Below are positions 1 to 12,932 of a DNA stretch of 64,000 nt, piece by piece. The stretch is from positions 5,022,001 to 5,086,000 of the forward strand of contig BSYQ01000009.1 in the NCBI GenBank assembly GCA_030272585.1, in the 5' to 3' direction. Numbering within the stretch: position 1 is the stretch's first letter; each line of letters starts with the position of its first letter. This DNA comes from Bryopsis sp. KO-2023. Taxonomy: Eukaryota > Chlorophyta > Ulvophyceae > Bryopsidales > Bryopsidaceae. The notes under the pieces are model-generated. The model saw only the letters and a program-made list of their open reading frames with translations, ran no database searches and was not told where the DNA came from. The position numbers were made by a program, and so were the translations under genes.

Positions 1-96
1 TGAGGTTGTTTGTCGATCACCGAACTGCAGAGGAGATCCTGTTTTACAGCTCCAAGTTCCGGACCTGAAAATGTCGACTTTTGGGGGGGTGTTCAG

Positions 97-2318
97 GTGA
101 AGCCAACGCATGTGATCAACGCTGCTGGACTGACGGGACGACCGAACGTGGATTGGTGCGAAACGCACAAGGTACAGTTCGCGGGGATACACTGCGCGAA
201 TGAGTTTCCGAAGTTTTCGACGTGATCCGTAGGGAGTTGCTTTTCTTCCCTTATCGTTCTGGAAATGGCATGACGCTTATGGGTGCCTGCTCCCTGACGA
301 TGTCAATTCCCGCTGTTCGATGTGTGGGCTCTGTCCTTCTATCCGTGTCGGTCGAGAGTTTCGATGTTACTTCGCAGAGTGAAACCGTCCGGACCAACGT
401 CGTCGGCTGCTTGAACCTGGCGGATCTTTGCGAGACACGTGGTATCCATTTGACGTACTATGGCACGGGATGCATATTCCACTACGACGACGACTTTCCA
501 ATAGGCAGCGGAAAGGGGTTCAAGGAAAGCGACACGCCCAACTTCACGGGATCGTTCTATTCAGAAACCAAGGTGGGCAACCGTCGACATCTACATTGAC
601 GTCTGAAAGCGCGCTATGTTCGTCATGAAACGCATTCGTTTGTATTGTTGAACGTGTGGGGGTACGTTAACGAGCAGCATCTTGATCCTCTGTGTTTTGG
701 TGTTTTGGTGTTGTTGTATCTGATTTTTTGGGGGGACGTCGCAGGCTGCCGTGGAAAATCTGCTGAGGAATTATCCAAATGTATTGACACTGAGAGTGAG
801 GATGCCAATAGTGGGGGATTTGTTCTACCCCAGGAATTTCATCACCAAAATCATGAAGTATGAGAAGGTGAGGGAAAATTCAATCCTGAATAGAAGGTTC
901 CTGTTATCATCTTCACTTTTAAGTCTGGCTAATTTCTTTCGATTTCGTTTTTTTTTAAAGAAAAAGAAACGAAATCAGCCATTCTTTTTGGTGGGACGCG
1001 TGTAGCAGATTTTGTGATTTTATTTTGTTTTGAAATGTTTTATTTGAAGGGACAGCTGCTCTGTGATGCTGCTGTTTGATGTCCAATGAAGTCTTTTTTT
1101 TCACAGCTCAGGTGGTCAACATTCCCAACTCCATGACGGTGCTCCCTGAGTTGCTGCCCATGTCGGTGGAAATGGTGAGGGGATCTGCAAGCAGAGGAAG
1201 TAGAATAACAATACACAAGCAAGAATTGCATGTCAGTCCTGCAGATCAGCTTCGACAAAAGGAATCCAGATAGAATTTGATTTTTCTCAGCAAAAATATC
1301 CACACACACACTACCATTGATTTTTAAAAAAATCAATGGTAATGAATTTTTATTTTTATTTTTTCCAACAACTCAGCATTTTTTACTTTTGCGTCCCTTA
1401 AATCTAAACGAAATTGAATGTTCTAAAATTTTAAGACGTGCTAGGGTTTTTGTACTAAATTAGTCCAAAAAAGGAAATTGAACAATAATATTGTTTTATC
1501 AGGCCAGGCGTGGAGTTACTGGAATCATGAATTTCACCAATCCAGGAGCAATCAGTCATAATGAGGTGAGCAGATAGAAGCTGGTTTCTGTTTCATTTGT
1601 TGATTGTTGCAGCTCAACATGCTATGTTGAAATCATTTCAGGTGAATGATTGATTATGTTTTGTTGCGCAACAGATTCTTCAAATGTACAAAGATCATAT
1701 TGACCCAGAATTTACGTGGAAAAATTTTACTTTGGAGGAGCAAGCTAAGGTCATTGTTGCACCAAGATCGAACAACCTGCTTGACACAGAGAGGGTACGT
1801 AAAAAAAAATCTATATACAATGTATATTTATTTGCCTTTTTTTCCCCCCTTTCTTGGTTCATTCCCTGTATGCTTTTTTTTTTTGTCCTTCATCATCATT
1901 CTCTCAGCCCAGGAATTGTTTGGATTAGATCTTAAAGATATAATCCAGCAAGGTGGATGGAACTGAGTTTTCAAAATTTAGACTTTGACTCAGATTCTTT
2001 CTCAAATCGAGAAATGTGCACTCGTCATTTTTCACTCACTCAAAATGGAGTGGCTGTCCCTTGCTTGAGATATATACATAAAATTAAAAGTTCTCCCCCC
2101 CCCCCCTTCCCCTTTCAAGGCAAAAAAAACCCCAAAAAAACACCCACCGTATGTTGCAGGATTTCATTATTTGACTTGTTCTTTATGTTTTTGGCTGCCA
2201 GATCCAGAAACTGTTTCCAAATATAATGCCAATTCGAGATTCAATTTTGAAATATGTAATCCTGCCTTGCGCTTCCAAGGTAATTTTGAGACACCATTTT
2301 GTTTCATCACAACCATAG
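97..2318 (+). CDS. NRS/ER-type UDP-4-keto-rhamnose 3,5-epimerase/4-reductase, 5' partial
   Basis: Last step of UDP-L-rhamnose synthesis: the family converts UDP-4-keto-6-deoxy-glucose to UDP-rhamnose with NADPH in the cytosol. Exons read as 97-171, 378-572, 745-867, 1112-1174, 1503-1565, 1675-1794 and 2202-2318, all in phase 0 with GT/AG borders. Family signatures appear in order: TGRPNVDWCE, TNVVGCLNLADLC, GCIF, FKESDTPNFTGSFYSETK (with the catalytic YxxxK), RVRMPI, RNFITKI, NIPNSMTVLPELLP, NFTNPGAISHNE and WKNFTLEEQAKVIVAPRSNN. These match plant NRS/ER more closely than the bacterial RmlD family. The N-terminal nucleotide-binding GWIGG part lies before the window. The C-terminus is placed by reading through 2279 to a TAG at 2316; a further small exon near 2408 is possible. 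Plants usually fuse this domain to a dehydratase in RHM; the upstream part is outside the window, so stand-alone or fused cannot be decided. Confidence 0.88.
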
Positions 2319-4158
2319 AGAAAAAAATGTTGAATTTACTTGGATTTGACCGAGAGAGAGCACAAACACCAGAAGTTTCATAAATTATTTTTTGCTGTTT
2401 TATAAGAATAATCTGGACAGCATCTGCAACCAAGTGTGTAGGATTTATTTTTTCATTTATTTTTTTTCACCTTCAGAAAGAAAAGGAAAGAAAATAATTC
2501 TTTGACATTGACTTTTGGACCTTTTTTTTTCCTTTAAAGAAGTGTGCAAAAGAAGTGTGCATACAAATAAGTGTTTATTTTCCTCAGTTCACTTTTTTTT
2601 CTCCCTTTTTTTCTTTTTTTTTTTTTCCAAGTCCAAGCTTGGTCAAGGTCGTCTAGAAATCCCCTGCAAAAACTCAACCCCCAGTCTGACAAAATACAAA
2701 AATAAATAAAACTCTATTGTGCGACTTGCAGAAGGAGGAAGTGAAAGAGAAAGTGAGGGTGATGAGAGGGACGAATTTGAAAAACGAATGATTGATGTAT
2801 GCAGGCAAGGGGGGGGAAAAAACGACATTTTTTTCGTCGTTCTTTTTTTCTATTGTGATGCCTGTATGTGTGACGCTGATGAAGCATTGAGAGGAGGCAG
2901 TCCAGTTTTTGAAGGGATGGATAATTCATTGGGTATGTAGCATAAAAAGAAGCGGGGAGTCATATAGGAACTGTAGCAAATAGAAAGATGAAGGATTGAG
3001 TGAACATTAGCTATATGCATTATTAGAGGGGGTTTGTGTTTTTAGGGAGGGTGGTATTTTGAGAGGGATGCATATGTTTTGGATGGTCGGCAGCATCAGA
3101 ACTTTGGAATTTTTCTTCTTTTTTTTTCATTCTTGTAACTGAATGAGTTATGGACTTGAAAAAAAATATAAATGATGGAAGTGACGAAACAACACCCCTG
3201 TGTCTGGAGCATATTGCAATGAAAATCTTGTATCTGGAGCATATTGCAATGAAAATCTTGTGAATCATGCGAATGCTTTTGTTTTTGTCCTGGGCTCATT
3301 TGTTGTGCGACTTGAGATTGTGTGGTTCAAAAAACCGACCAACTTTTGTGAAGCTTGGTGGGTTGAAATGTCCCATTCCAAATTACCAAAAAGCTTTTTC
3401 CTCGTTTTGGACTTTCCTCATCCTCAGAAAAGCCTTACGCATGCCAGGTGCAGATGAAATCAGGGTTGGATTCACTGATGCCTCCAAATCTAACATTTAT
3501 GCTGAAATTGGACAATTAATACTTAAAGCATACTTGAAATTGTGAATGTTGTTGGGATCAGTTTATAGCGACCACTGATTTCCGATTGGGCTAATCAAAT
3601 GAACCTCATGTGGTGCTTTTTCAAATCGATTCTCCGTGCGGTGATTGTTGTTTTGGAGCTGAGGTATTTCGGAAGGCATTAATGAAATAATCATAGAGGA
3701 TTTTGACGATTTAGCGAAGCTGTGGTTAGCACTGGTTTGGATAAGAACGAGGGTTTGTGGTGGAGAGGGTCTTCTGTAATTGAACAGAAGTTATGTCCTA
3801 CAATATGCAAGCCATAATGATTGTTTTTCAATGTGATTTCTAGCCATAACATATAATCCTTCGTGCTTCGTTCCGACAGTTTTTGGCTGAAGTAAGATCT
3901 TCCTCGAACCAGGGCTAAGCATGAGGGATTAAACTGCTGAAAAGTCTCCCTGCACCTCAACTGAAAAGAGAGGGAAGAACAAAAATCTGTCTTCCACAGT
4001 TTTGCACCGAACAAATGAGAAAAAGCAACCTGGAACTCGTCCATGGAAAAGTCATGCAATTTGCTCAAGTACTGACTCTTAAGTCGGTTGTGTTCGCAAC
4101 AAGCCAATTTCACGAACGCTCCAGAAATCCCTCGTATCGTTGCTGGAAGCCGATAAAC
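2319..4158. other. Intergenic, one possible orphan exon
   Basis: No complete gene seen. Most of it is AT-rich with poly-T runs. A plus-strand stretch at about 3426-3545, preceded by an AG, reads MPGADEIRVGFTDASKSN and continues to a TGA; it looks protein-like and could be a terminal exon, but I found no partner exons and no family. Confidence 0.3.
3203..3261 (+). repeat. 30-bp unit present twice in tandem
   Basis: The unit beginning tctggagcatattgcaatga occurs at 3203 and again at 3233, essentially identical. It is a simple recent tandem duplication in intergenic DNA. Confidence 0.9.
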
Positions 4159-6770
4159 ATGGCGGGCGTCGACCAGATCATGCCGACACCTTTGTCCGCG
4201 CTGGAACCTGAGTGGTGTACTGTGGGCTGCCCGAGGTTGGACGATTTCCTTCAAGGAGGCTTGCTCTGCAGGAGCATCACGGAACTGGCGGGTGCGGTCG
4301 CCGCGTTTTTGACCTCACCGCAGACGCCATATGTTTTCCTTTCACAGCGAAGAAAGGGCTCGACAATTCGTTCGTTGCGTTGATGGTGTGGAAGCTGTTC
4401 CTCAGGTGAATTCGCTTCTGGTAAAACTCAATTCTGCATGCAGTGTTGCTTGGCCGTGCAATGGCCCGTGAGCAGCGGAGGATTGAACGGGAAAGCCGTG
4501 TGAGTGTGGCCGTCCGGCCCAAAATCCATCGTTCAGCAGATATTTGACGGTTGATCTTGTCATGCATGCATAAAAAAAAAAAAAAAGGAAATCACCAACT
4601 GTGAATATCACCAATTATTTAATCATGTAATCATTGATTGATTGATTGATCGATCACCAAATATGCAACCTGTCAGACATGGATGGTCATTGTTCATTAC
4701 ACTGTTCAAACCTTGAAGCTGGAAATGTGGTGTTGCAGATATATATGCACAGAGGGGATGCCTGCGGGGGAGCGAATCGAAGAGATGGCCATGGAGCATT
4801 GGCGGTACGATAAATCAGAATAAATGGGAAGAGCAGCAATCTTACATAGATTCATATATATTTATGCATGTGGACTCTACATGAATGAATGAATGTTTAA
4901 TTTACATTAGGCAAACTTGCCCAACGAAGGCCGCCCACAACGAGGTGATTCAGCCCTGAAAATCCAGCTCAATATGGTCAGTTCTAGAAAAAAACCCTCC
5001 ACAGTTGCATCTAAAATAGATTAAACCTAGTAAAAATCCCTTGTGGAAGTGCGGATTCTAAATACATATGAAAGGGTTGTTTGAGGAAATCTACCGTCCC
5101 TGTTCGAATCTGCTTGTTTATATTTGTTTGTTTTCTTCGACTTGCATTCATTTTTTGATTTTTAACAGCATTTGCATGCGAATGTTATCACCCCGAAGTG
5201 CCCTGCACATGAAATTTGAACCAGTAAAAAAAATGGCAGAGATTGTCTTGGTAGGATGGGGAAGGGTGCCGGTGAGGGCTCATTAGACGGCATACTCATA
5301 ATCGAGGCGGTGTGCGTTCAAGCATTGTGGATTTGTCTCAATCAAGTGGCTAATCTCGTGGCAGGAGGGGACAGCCAGGTACATCCCAAGTCTACCAGAA
5401 TTTGCTCAGGTTTTTTCAAGTTTTTTTTTTAACCCTTTTTCCTTTTTTTCTTTTGAAGGAAAGCATTTTGCCTTGTGTTGGTCCAGGTTCGGCTGGTGGT
5501 GATCGATTCTATTGCAAACCTTTTCCGGGAAGTGTCTGACAAGCCATCGGTGAGACATGGGGATTTATTTATCGACAGAATATGTGGCGATTTATCGGAG
5601 CTTCACTGGTCCGCTCTTTTTTGAAACTGTTTTTTTTCTACGAAAGCTTTTTTTTTTTTTTTTCGAAACTTTTTTTTTGCTTCTGAAACCAGTGGAAGTG
5701 TGGTTGTCAGAACATAATATCTATGATATATTTTTTTGGACCAAGATAGATGAGCTGAAGGAGCGGGCCAACAGAATGTTCGAGATGTCTTCCCTGCTGA
5801 AGGTGGGAGGCAGTGTTGTTCCACTTTTTATCACTGGACTTCAAAAAAAGTCAGTTTCGATATCACATATACGTACAAAATTGCCCCTGCTCGTCTAGAG
5901 GCCAAGGCTCTCTCCTTTTCACGGAGGAAACGGGGATTCAAACACCCATGTGCAAGTTTTATTATGGATGCAGTGGAGTGTCCCTGAGTCGTTTTGCTTA
6001 TGTTCTGTTTTGTTGCGGTTTTTGTTCAGAAAATGGCTGATGAATGCAACCTTGCCGTTTTGATCACCAATCAAGTTGTGGATGTGATTTCTAACGATGG
6101 GCAACCCAGCGAATCCGGCATGGTATTTTTGCTTCTATGTTGCACTCATTATCGATTCAATCTTGCCCATTGCACCACATCCAACCCCCCCCCCCCCTTT
6201 AATACACAAACACACAAAGAAAAACAATCATAGGACACTGTTTCATGGCATATTCTTTGTCATTGTTTGTTTTTATTCTTTTTTGTGCCTGAGTGTGTTT
6301 TTTTTCCCCTCAAAACCTGATGATGAAAAGAACTATGCCCTGTGTTGAAAAATGTTCAGTCAGAGGTACAAACTTCTGGCCGAGAGGTGCTGCCTTCTTT
6401 GGGACTGGCTTGGGCGAGTTGCATTAACACCCGGCTCGTCGCCACGCGGCATGTGAATGGGGACGTCCGAATCAGAGATCTGCAAGTCGGTGGAAGAATC
6501 AGTTCAACCCCATGTTAAATTCGCTTTCCCTTTTTGCTTTCGACGGCTTACACATCATCCAGAACACCTACCAACATATATGTTGTGTTGGTTGTTTTGG
6601 GTTATTCGGGATGTTTGCTTTGCTTTTTTCATTGTTTTTTTTGTTCGCTGCTGTGATCACAGGTGGCGTTTTCCCCCCATCTCAACCAATCGAGGTGCCT
6701 GTACGAAATCAGCAAAGCTGGTTTATTTGGCATTCCTGAAGCAATAGGAGTGCAATCGAACATTCAATGA
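4159..6770 (+). CDS. XRCC3: XRCC3-like RAD51 paralogue
   Basis: RecA-family ATPase; XRCC3 acts with RAD51C in homologous-recombination repair in the nucleus. Exons: 4159-4291, 4406-4499, 4739-4804, 5240-5378, 5487-5549, 5746-5802, 6030-6122, 6360-6485, 6663-6770. The phases agree at every junction and give 292 residues, close to plant and animal XRCC3 (about 300-350). Seen: TVGCPRLDDFLQGGL then ITELAG before the ATP site, Walker A GEFASGKTQ, CCLAVQ and KAVYICTE, ALW..LNQVANLV, Walker B RLVVIDSIANLFR, NLAVLITNQVVD, and LPSLGLAWASCINTRL near the end. The ATG at 4159 is the first in the exon and sits just before the conserved domain. The intron after 4804 holds a dispersed repeat. The exon at 5240 was chosen because its cag acceptor keeps frame; it is the least certain junction. 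Confidence 0.92.
4881..5057 (+). repeat. Dispersed repeat family R1, long copy
   Basis: About 180 bp starting atgaatgaatgtttaattta and continuing through a block with ccctccacagttgcatct. It lies in an intron of the XRCC3-like gene. The same family is found at 10548, 12618, 18601 (inverted) and 32176. No clear terminal inverted repeats or target duplication, so the class is unknown. Confidence 0.85.
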
Positions 6771-7888
6771 TATTTCCGGAAAGATATTTTCTTGCATGGA
6801 GGAAACAAAATACCTGAAACAGATTTCTCAAAACAAACCAGTCGCTTTATCGCAAGTTTGACATTGGGGTGTTCTTTGCCACACATTTTGCTTTTCCAGA
6901 AAGTGCATCGATGGACCAGTGGCTGTAAAATTGGGCAGCACTCCTTACTGATGCATTTATTCCTTACTCTCCTGTGTTTAACATGTACATGCCTTCGGCT
7001 TTCTACAGAAACAATCATTCTGATGTTTTTATTCCACAAATGTCCCGTAAATCACAGACTTTCTTAGAAACTGGGTGATTTTGAACGTTACTCCTAAACG
7101 TTACGTTACTCGTTACGTCCTGTTTTCTGTTGGGTAAAGGCTCCCCCTTGGGACCCCCCCCCCTTTCCCCATCACCAACAATTGCAAGATAATACTTCAG
7201 CTATTTCATGATCCAAGCAGTGAATGCAGAACGTGTTATGAGTATGGACACATTCTGACAAGAATGTCCAAAAAGGGAAGGCGGCGTAAACTATTCAGAA
7301 AACTCGGGTGGGCGTCGGCGGGCCCCATTCTGTCACCAATGATTTTCATCAGAGTTTGAAAAGCTTACTGCCGCGGTCGACATTTTGCAAATCTCCAGAG
7401 GCTGTCGACGACCTCCTGCAGCTGGAACCCTGTTCTAGGTCCCAACTAAAAAGGGATTAAGAACTCAACCATTTGAGTATCCGAATGAGTCCATGAGTCG
7501 GGCGACTGGGTACCTGTAGAACATGATGTAACGCCCCACAGATATGATATCTCTGTTTCCATTATCAGATTAATCCTAAAACAAACAGTGAGAACAAACA
7601 AAAACAAAAACAAAAACATCAGGACAAAAAGAGACCACAAGCACACACAAGCGCCGCTCAGCAAATTTTTTGGATAGGACAGATGGTTCAACGAAGTTGT
7701 CTATATTTTGATTTTCCCTGGAGTGAAGCATATGGATATAGTAGTTCAGTGGTCGGTTGATTTTCATGAAGATATGGCACACATTATTCAGAAAAAAGTG
7801 TTAAAAATAAAAAATCCTAATCTGGAATCCCGATTCGGGATGATCCTGGACCTAATGTCAAAATTGGACCATCCCAAAAAAAAAACCC
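6771..7888. other. Intergenic, no gene recognised
   Basis: Lies between the 3' ends of two convergent genes. Around 7080-7120 there are several cgttac motifs; 7260-7440 is less AT-rich but shows only short open frames without splice support. Confidence 0.5.
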
Positions 7889-9071
7889 TCACAGAATGTC
7901 CCCGAGGTGCCTAAAAATCCAAGGGGGGCTGAAACCCGGCGGCGGCACAACCCCACACCCACGCAGATATTCATGCACGTGAGCAGCGATGAGGACGGGT
8001 TCCAGCCCATTCCCAGCCAGATCTGCAAAAGAAATCACAAGGCTCTCTGTAACAGTTTCATCGTGGAAACTCAATCCACTAACGTTGAGTGGGGTTCGAA
8101 TTCGGCCACGCAGTAGATTGATCCAACTTGGATCATCCAAGCCAACGTTTGTGCAAATAGACGAAGTGCAATTCTTTCAGGGGAAATATGACAGAATATG
8201 AGGAAGTAAGTCGACTGCTCCCAACCAGTACCTTAGGTTCGAACTTTCTCTCCGTCTGTAAACTTATTCTATGACTGGCATCCATACAAACCACGCAACA
8301 ACACGGTTTCAATAACAAACACGCGATTAAAGCTTTCACAGGCCAAGTTGGTATGTTTGTTGCGAATCCTTATTTGGGGGAGGACACAAAAACCTCACCT
8401 TGAATCCCTAGGAGGAGGACTCGGAGCGTTTCCTCGTCCTGGAACATCGCGTCTGGCAGCACGAATATCCCGGTCGCCAAGTTTCGTGGGACGATGCCGC
8501 CCATCAATCCCCCACGCGAAATCAATATTTCGCGGCCCTCCACGAAGACCACGGTGGCGGCACCAGTCAAGGTACCAACAGCCCTCACGCTGTTGCCATG
8601 CGCCCAGAGGACCTGCATATTACATATTTCTCGTTAGAATCCCTCGAATCTTTTCAGAAAGAATACAGGAGCTGATGCCCAAGCTGATTATCCATGTACA
8701 CTCACAAGGTCGAGTGTGGCGTCCACGAGGAGTAGTCGGAGCTCCCTAGCGACAAAAGCCGCCTCGAATTCCTCTACCACCACCTGCGCCATTGTCGATA
8801 ACGTCAAGCAGTTTTAAGACAAGGAACGTTCAAACACCAACACATTTCATGATGCAGTTTAAAGTGAAACGTTTGAGGATAAACTCACTTCTTCAGCCTG
8901 TGCCTGTGGTGGCGCTTTCTCTGGCTTTCCCTTGTAGGGCACCAGCGCTCCAGTGATTGCGTCAAGCTGTGGGGAGGAGGGTTCTGCATTTTTTCCTCTC
9001 CTGTACCGCCACCAGGCTGCCAGCCCCACGACCGCGCCAGCAACGACGCTTGTGATTGCCACAGCTCGCAT
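7889..9071 (-). CDS. Unidentified protein with N-terminal membrane anchor
   Basis: Minus-strand exons 8889-9071, 8706-8783, 8399-8612 and 7889-8022 join in consistent phase to 202 residues. The first three look firmly coding; the last is chosen by phase only. Residues 1-21 are a hydrophobic helix followed by WRYRRGK, as expected of a signal anchor. A soluble part follows with VVVEEFEAAFVARELRLLLV, then HGNSVRAVGTLTGAATVVFV, then ISRGGLMGGIVPRNLATGIF. The glycine-rich, regular middle looks like a folded conserved domain, but I do not recognise the family. The start is the first ATG before the hydrophobic helix. It is divergent from the CAP-domain gene, with about 1 kb between their starts. Confidence 0.6.
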
Positions 9072-10055
9072 GTTTCACGGCTTGCTCAAGACAGTAAACT
9101 CGTTCGGAACGAAAACCGTCAAGACAAACGCTCAAGGAAACGTGAATGCTGTGTTGAGTTGGCTGCCATATATCGACATCCCGACTAACCGTCGCAAAAA
9201 ACAACGGTCGTCCCAGTTACCAAAAGCAACGAGCTCAATTGCGGTTGCAGCGACTCGGATTTACGCTTTCGTCTCTGTGCAATGAAACTGTAGCAGTTGT
9301 CTCACATCAAACAGTTCCCCAAGACTCAAGGAAAAACAAGCACCGTTTCTTGCTGCAGCTGTCCGCTTTCGTTTCAGGTGACGAGAAAAACAAAAACGCT
9401 CCAAAAAGTTTACCTTGAATGAACTGCACTGAACCCACATTTCCCTAGGGCAGAAACCCAATCACACCAGTGATTTCCATCGGTTGCTCATTTTCTTGAT
9501 AAAATGAATAGATCTTTAGGGAGAAACACAGAGTGTTGTTTTCCTTTTTGCTTCAATTTCTGTTTTTCAACTTAAATGTCAATTTTTTTGAAACATTCAT
9601 CTATACAATTTAAATATGGCTCAGAAGATCATCATCCCTTTTAAAAGGTCCAGGAATTTTCCTGCACCTGATTTCCATGAAAAAAAAAGGTTGGCGTTGC
9701 ACCAATGATATGATATGCAATCATCGATTGATGAACAGTTTGGGTGTGGATTCCAATTTTGGGACAAGACGAAAAAGGGCTTTTTTTCCCCCTTTTCTTC
9801 CAGCTACGAATAAGGCACCTGTGGGAAAAAACGAAATCGAAAGCAAACATTTTGCTTGTTTCCCCAACAGTCGAAGTGGAAAGGATGTCGTGTGTGCGTC
9901 TGTGTCCAATGCATGGTTTGATAAGACTGCAAGCTGGATGTGCCCTTTCTCCACCGCATTTGATCTGTCGATGGATAAACTGGGGGAAAACATCGGTGGT
10001 TCGGGGGTAGCTCGGCAAAGAGGCTTTTGTTGTAGCGTGTTCGCGGGAGCCCGCC
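9072..10055. other. Intergenic between divergent genes
   Basis: Shared upstream region of the minus-strand gene starting at 9071 and the CAP gene starting at 10056. No promoter motif stands out that I could defend. Long antisense frames here are not supported by splice sites. Confidence 0.5.
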
Positions 10056-12932
10056 ATGGGACTTCGAGGATTCGTGTGCACGGTGGCGGCGCTGTCGATT
10101 TTTGCCACGTTTGCGGATTCCCAGACGTGCTCAGAAACGGAACTGACTGTGAAAGCGGTAAGAAAACGCTGAAAACGCAAACTTCCTGAGCGAATCGTGA
10201 AGGCTGCACGTCTTTTTTTTCTTGCGGTTTGTCGACAGGGAGCGAGTTCTGTGGGTAGATCTCGGTCAAGGAATGATTGAGGTTGTTTTTTTCAAACCAT
10301 ATCGATTGCGGAAATGGTCCGATCAACATTCATAAATCAACCTTTGCCTGTCTATTTTTAGTAATGGATGTACATGCCCTCCCCCATGCTCATTGACGGT
10401 GCTGAGTTTCCTTTGCAGAAATCTAGGCTGGGGTCTGCCTCATAATTCAATATGTTAGGGTTTCCCTGATATGATTTCAAAAACTGAAACAATGCTTAGG
10501 GCCAAGTCATATGAGAGAATTTTAAGAAAATGCAACTTCTATTTTTATGAATGTTTAATTTACATTAGGCAAACTTGGCCAAGGAAGGCCGTCCACAACG
10601 AGGCTATTTTTGTATGATTTTTGGCTTTATGTCTGTGCTCAGATTGAGGATTGTGTGAATGCTGTCCGGAAAGATCCAGAAGCATTTCTAGACAAATACC
10701 CATGCCCCTTATGGGAGGTAGGACTTTCGGCAAACTATTTTTCACTCTTTGTTAAAAAAAAAACTTGAAAAAGCAATTTCAAAAAACTGGGCTGACATGC
10801 GTGGAATGGAATGGCATCACTAAGAAGGCTTCGAACGAACATCAAACGAACAAAAATCGACCCTCCAAATTTGTGGGGGGTAAAAACTACTGTTGATCCT
10901 CAGCAACTAGTATTTTTTTTTTTGCTCGAATCTCTGTGAGGAAAGTAACACCACAAACAGCATTTTTGCTCTTTTTTTTTGGGGGGGGGGGAGGGGTCTA
11001 ATTGCTCATTTGTGAATGTGTTGAAATCAACACAGCTGGAGTCAGTAAACACGCTCGGAAGGGATAGCAGACTCAAAGATGCTGCCCAACTTCATGCGGA
11101 GGATATGTCTTACAACAACTTCTTCAGCCACACGTGAGTTTTGCGCCAAAAAAAGCACCTTCCCATGAAAAAAGCCCTTTCCTTTTTTTTTTCCAGTCCA
11201 TGCACCCTCAAAAACTTTCGATCAATCAGCTCATACGCATAAAAAAAGCTCCTTCCGTCAAACAGTTTCTGTTTTGGCTTGTATCTTCGTGCCATTCACT
11301 GGGGGTTGAAATGCGTCAAGATACGAAGAAGTGAAACTCATGTTTTGAACAGGAGTTCAAATGGAAAAGCGTTCAATGACAGAATTTGGGATGCTGGATA
11401 TCCTGGCGACACTGTGGGCGAAAATCTGGCAGTTGGATTCAACAATGCAATGGCTGTCGTTGGGGGCTGGATGTGGTGAGTCGGGGGAAGGAGGGGAGAA
11501 ATCAGCTTTGATTTTTTACTTTTTGAAAGGGGGGGGGGGTATATGTATGCTAAACTTAACAAGTCATGCCTGTGTATGGATGGTGAACTGCTTTTGTACT
11601 AAATCGAACAAGAATATGTTCTGGACTGACAAAACAGAAGAAACTAGGGAAATTTGCTGTGTGTTGTATTGGTTTTTCTTTTAGTACGCATCATCGTTTT
11701 TATTGTTGGTTGTGGTTTCAGCTCCGAGACGCATCGTGCCAATTTGCTGGTAAGAAAATGATCAGACCTTCTACGTTCCATTGGTTAAAAGGAAAAAAAT
11801 CCAAATATATATCCTGAAATTTCAAATTTTATATGTTGGGTCTACATCATTCAATCCTTTCAATGTCCTGCTGTTGCAATTATTTTTTCGGGGAGATTTT
11901 GGGGAAACCTAGAGAGGAGTACGCCGAGATGACTCGTCACTTTTTCAGAAGAAAAAATTCAGTGCTATGCCCTGTCGGTCCCTAGATATTATTGATCCTC
12001 ACAAATAAATATATATATATATATATATACAAAATGTTTCTTTTGATTTGTTGATTTGTTTAGATTTATTTAAGTTTTTTTTCTTGTGGTGGTTTTAGAC
12101 TTGTGCGTTCGATGAGGTAGGAACATACATCGATTGCTCTGCGGACAAATGCTATGTTGCACAGGTAATAACAATTTTTGAACGTTTGGAGAAGTAGGAA
12201 GCATCTCTTTCTTTCTTTCCTTATTGGGGGGAGGGGGGAAGGATATAATATTCAGTGTGGAATAATATTTCTCAATTGAGAAATACCTTGCAAGGTGCAT
12301 CCGTGCCAAAAAAAAAGGTGGTGTTACTTTTTGAGGCAGAGTTCAGCTTTTTTTTTATGGAAGTGCTTCGAACTGAAAACAGAAGAAGAGTGATGTTTAT
12401 TTGATACATTTTTTGGAAGAGTGATCCATGGATAGGTTTTGAACAGAAATGATAATACTGGGATTGAATATCCTTGCAGGAATATGGCTGCCATAGAAGA
12501 TGTTGCAAAATTCTGGGCAACACTGGAGCTGGCCTGAGGCTGGGTGATGGATTCTTCTCACGCCTGCTGGCAGTAAGTCGATTTATTATTTATAAAAATA
12601 AATATAAATATAAATAGAATGAATGAATGTTTAATTTTCATTAGGCAAACTTGCCCAACGAAGGCCGTCCACAACGAGGTGATTTAGCCCATACATAGAA
12701 TTTATACATTTATATTTCTTTTTTATATACGTTTTTTTAATATTGACGTATAATATAATGTTATCATGTTTCAGCCATAATGTTGCAATGGTTGTCTGAC
12801 ATTTTCGGTTTCATTTTCTTGTGTTCTGCGATTCAGAGGCCAGGCAGGGATGGAAATGAAAACGGGAAAAGCAGCACAGATGATTGCAATGGAATCGTGG
12901 GGTGCCTCTTTTCCAACCGTTTCGGGGGATAA
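10056..12932 (+). CDS. Secreted CAP/SCP-domain protein with cysteine-rich tail
   Basis: Eight exons: 10056-10157, 10643-10717, 11036-11133, 11353-11475, 11722-11749, 12099-12164, 12480-12572, 12837-12932; phases agree throughout and give 226 residues. Residues 1-22 form a typical signal peptide (MGLRGFVCTVAALSIFATFA, then DS), so it is probably secreted. The CAP fold is shown by DAAQLHAEDMSYNNFFSHT, then WDAGYPGDTVGENLAVGF, then CSETHRANLL; the histidines and the glutamate of GEN are the residues that form the CAP cleft. After the domain comes a cysteine-rich tail (CHRRCCK, DDCNGIVGCLF). CAP proteins include plant PR-1 and many extracellular proteins; the substrate or ligand is unknown. This one resembles the SCP-like/bacterial style (GENLA..HRANLL) more than canonical PR-1. 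Two introns carry R1 repeat fragments. Confidence 0.85.
10548..10603 (+). repeat. R1 repeat, short fragment
   Basis: Matches the first 55-60 bp of R1 (atgaatgtttaatttacatt and onward to ccgtccacaacgag), within an intron of the CAP gene. Confidence 0.8.
12618..12690 (+). repeat. R1 repeat, short fragment
   Basis: Matches the first 70-75 bp of R1, ending near gtgatttagccc, in the last intron of the CAP gene. Confidence 0.8.

Noticed and set aside
3691-4254. 187-codon open frame on the minus strand
   Set aside because: It overlaps the first exon of the XRCC3-like gene antisense, has no recognisable motif, and its composition is like a chance frame.
9641-10329. Long minus-strand frames (179 and 202 codons) opposite the CAP gene's first exon
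   Set aside because: The plus strand has a clear signal peptide and matching splice sites; the antisense frames show no family motif.
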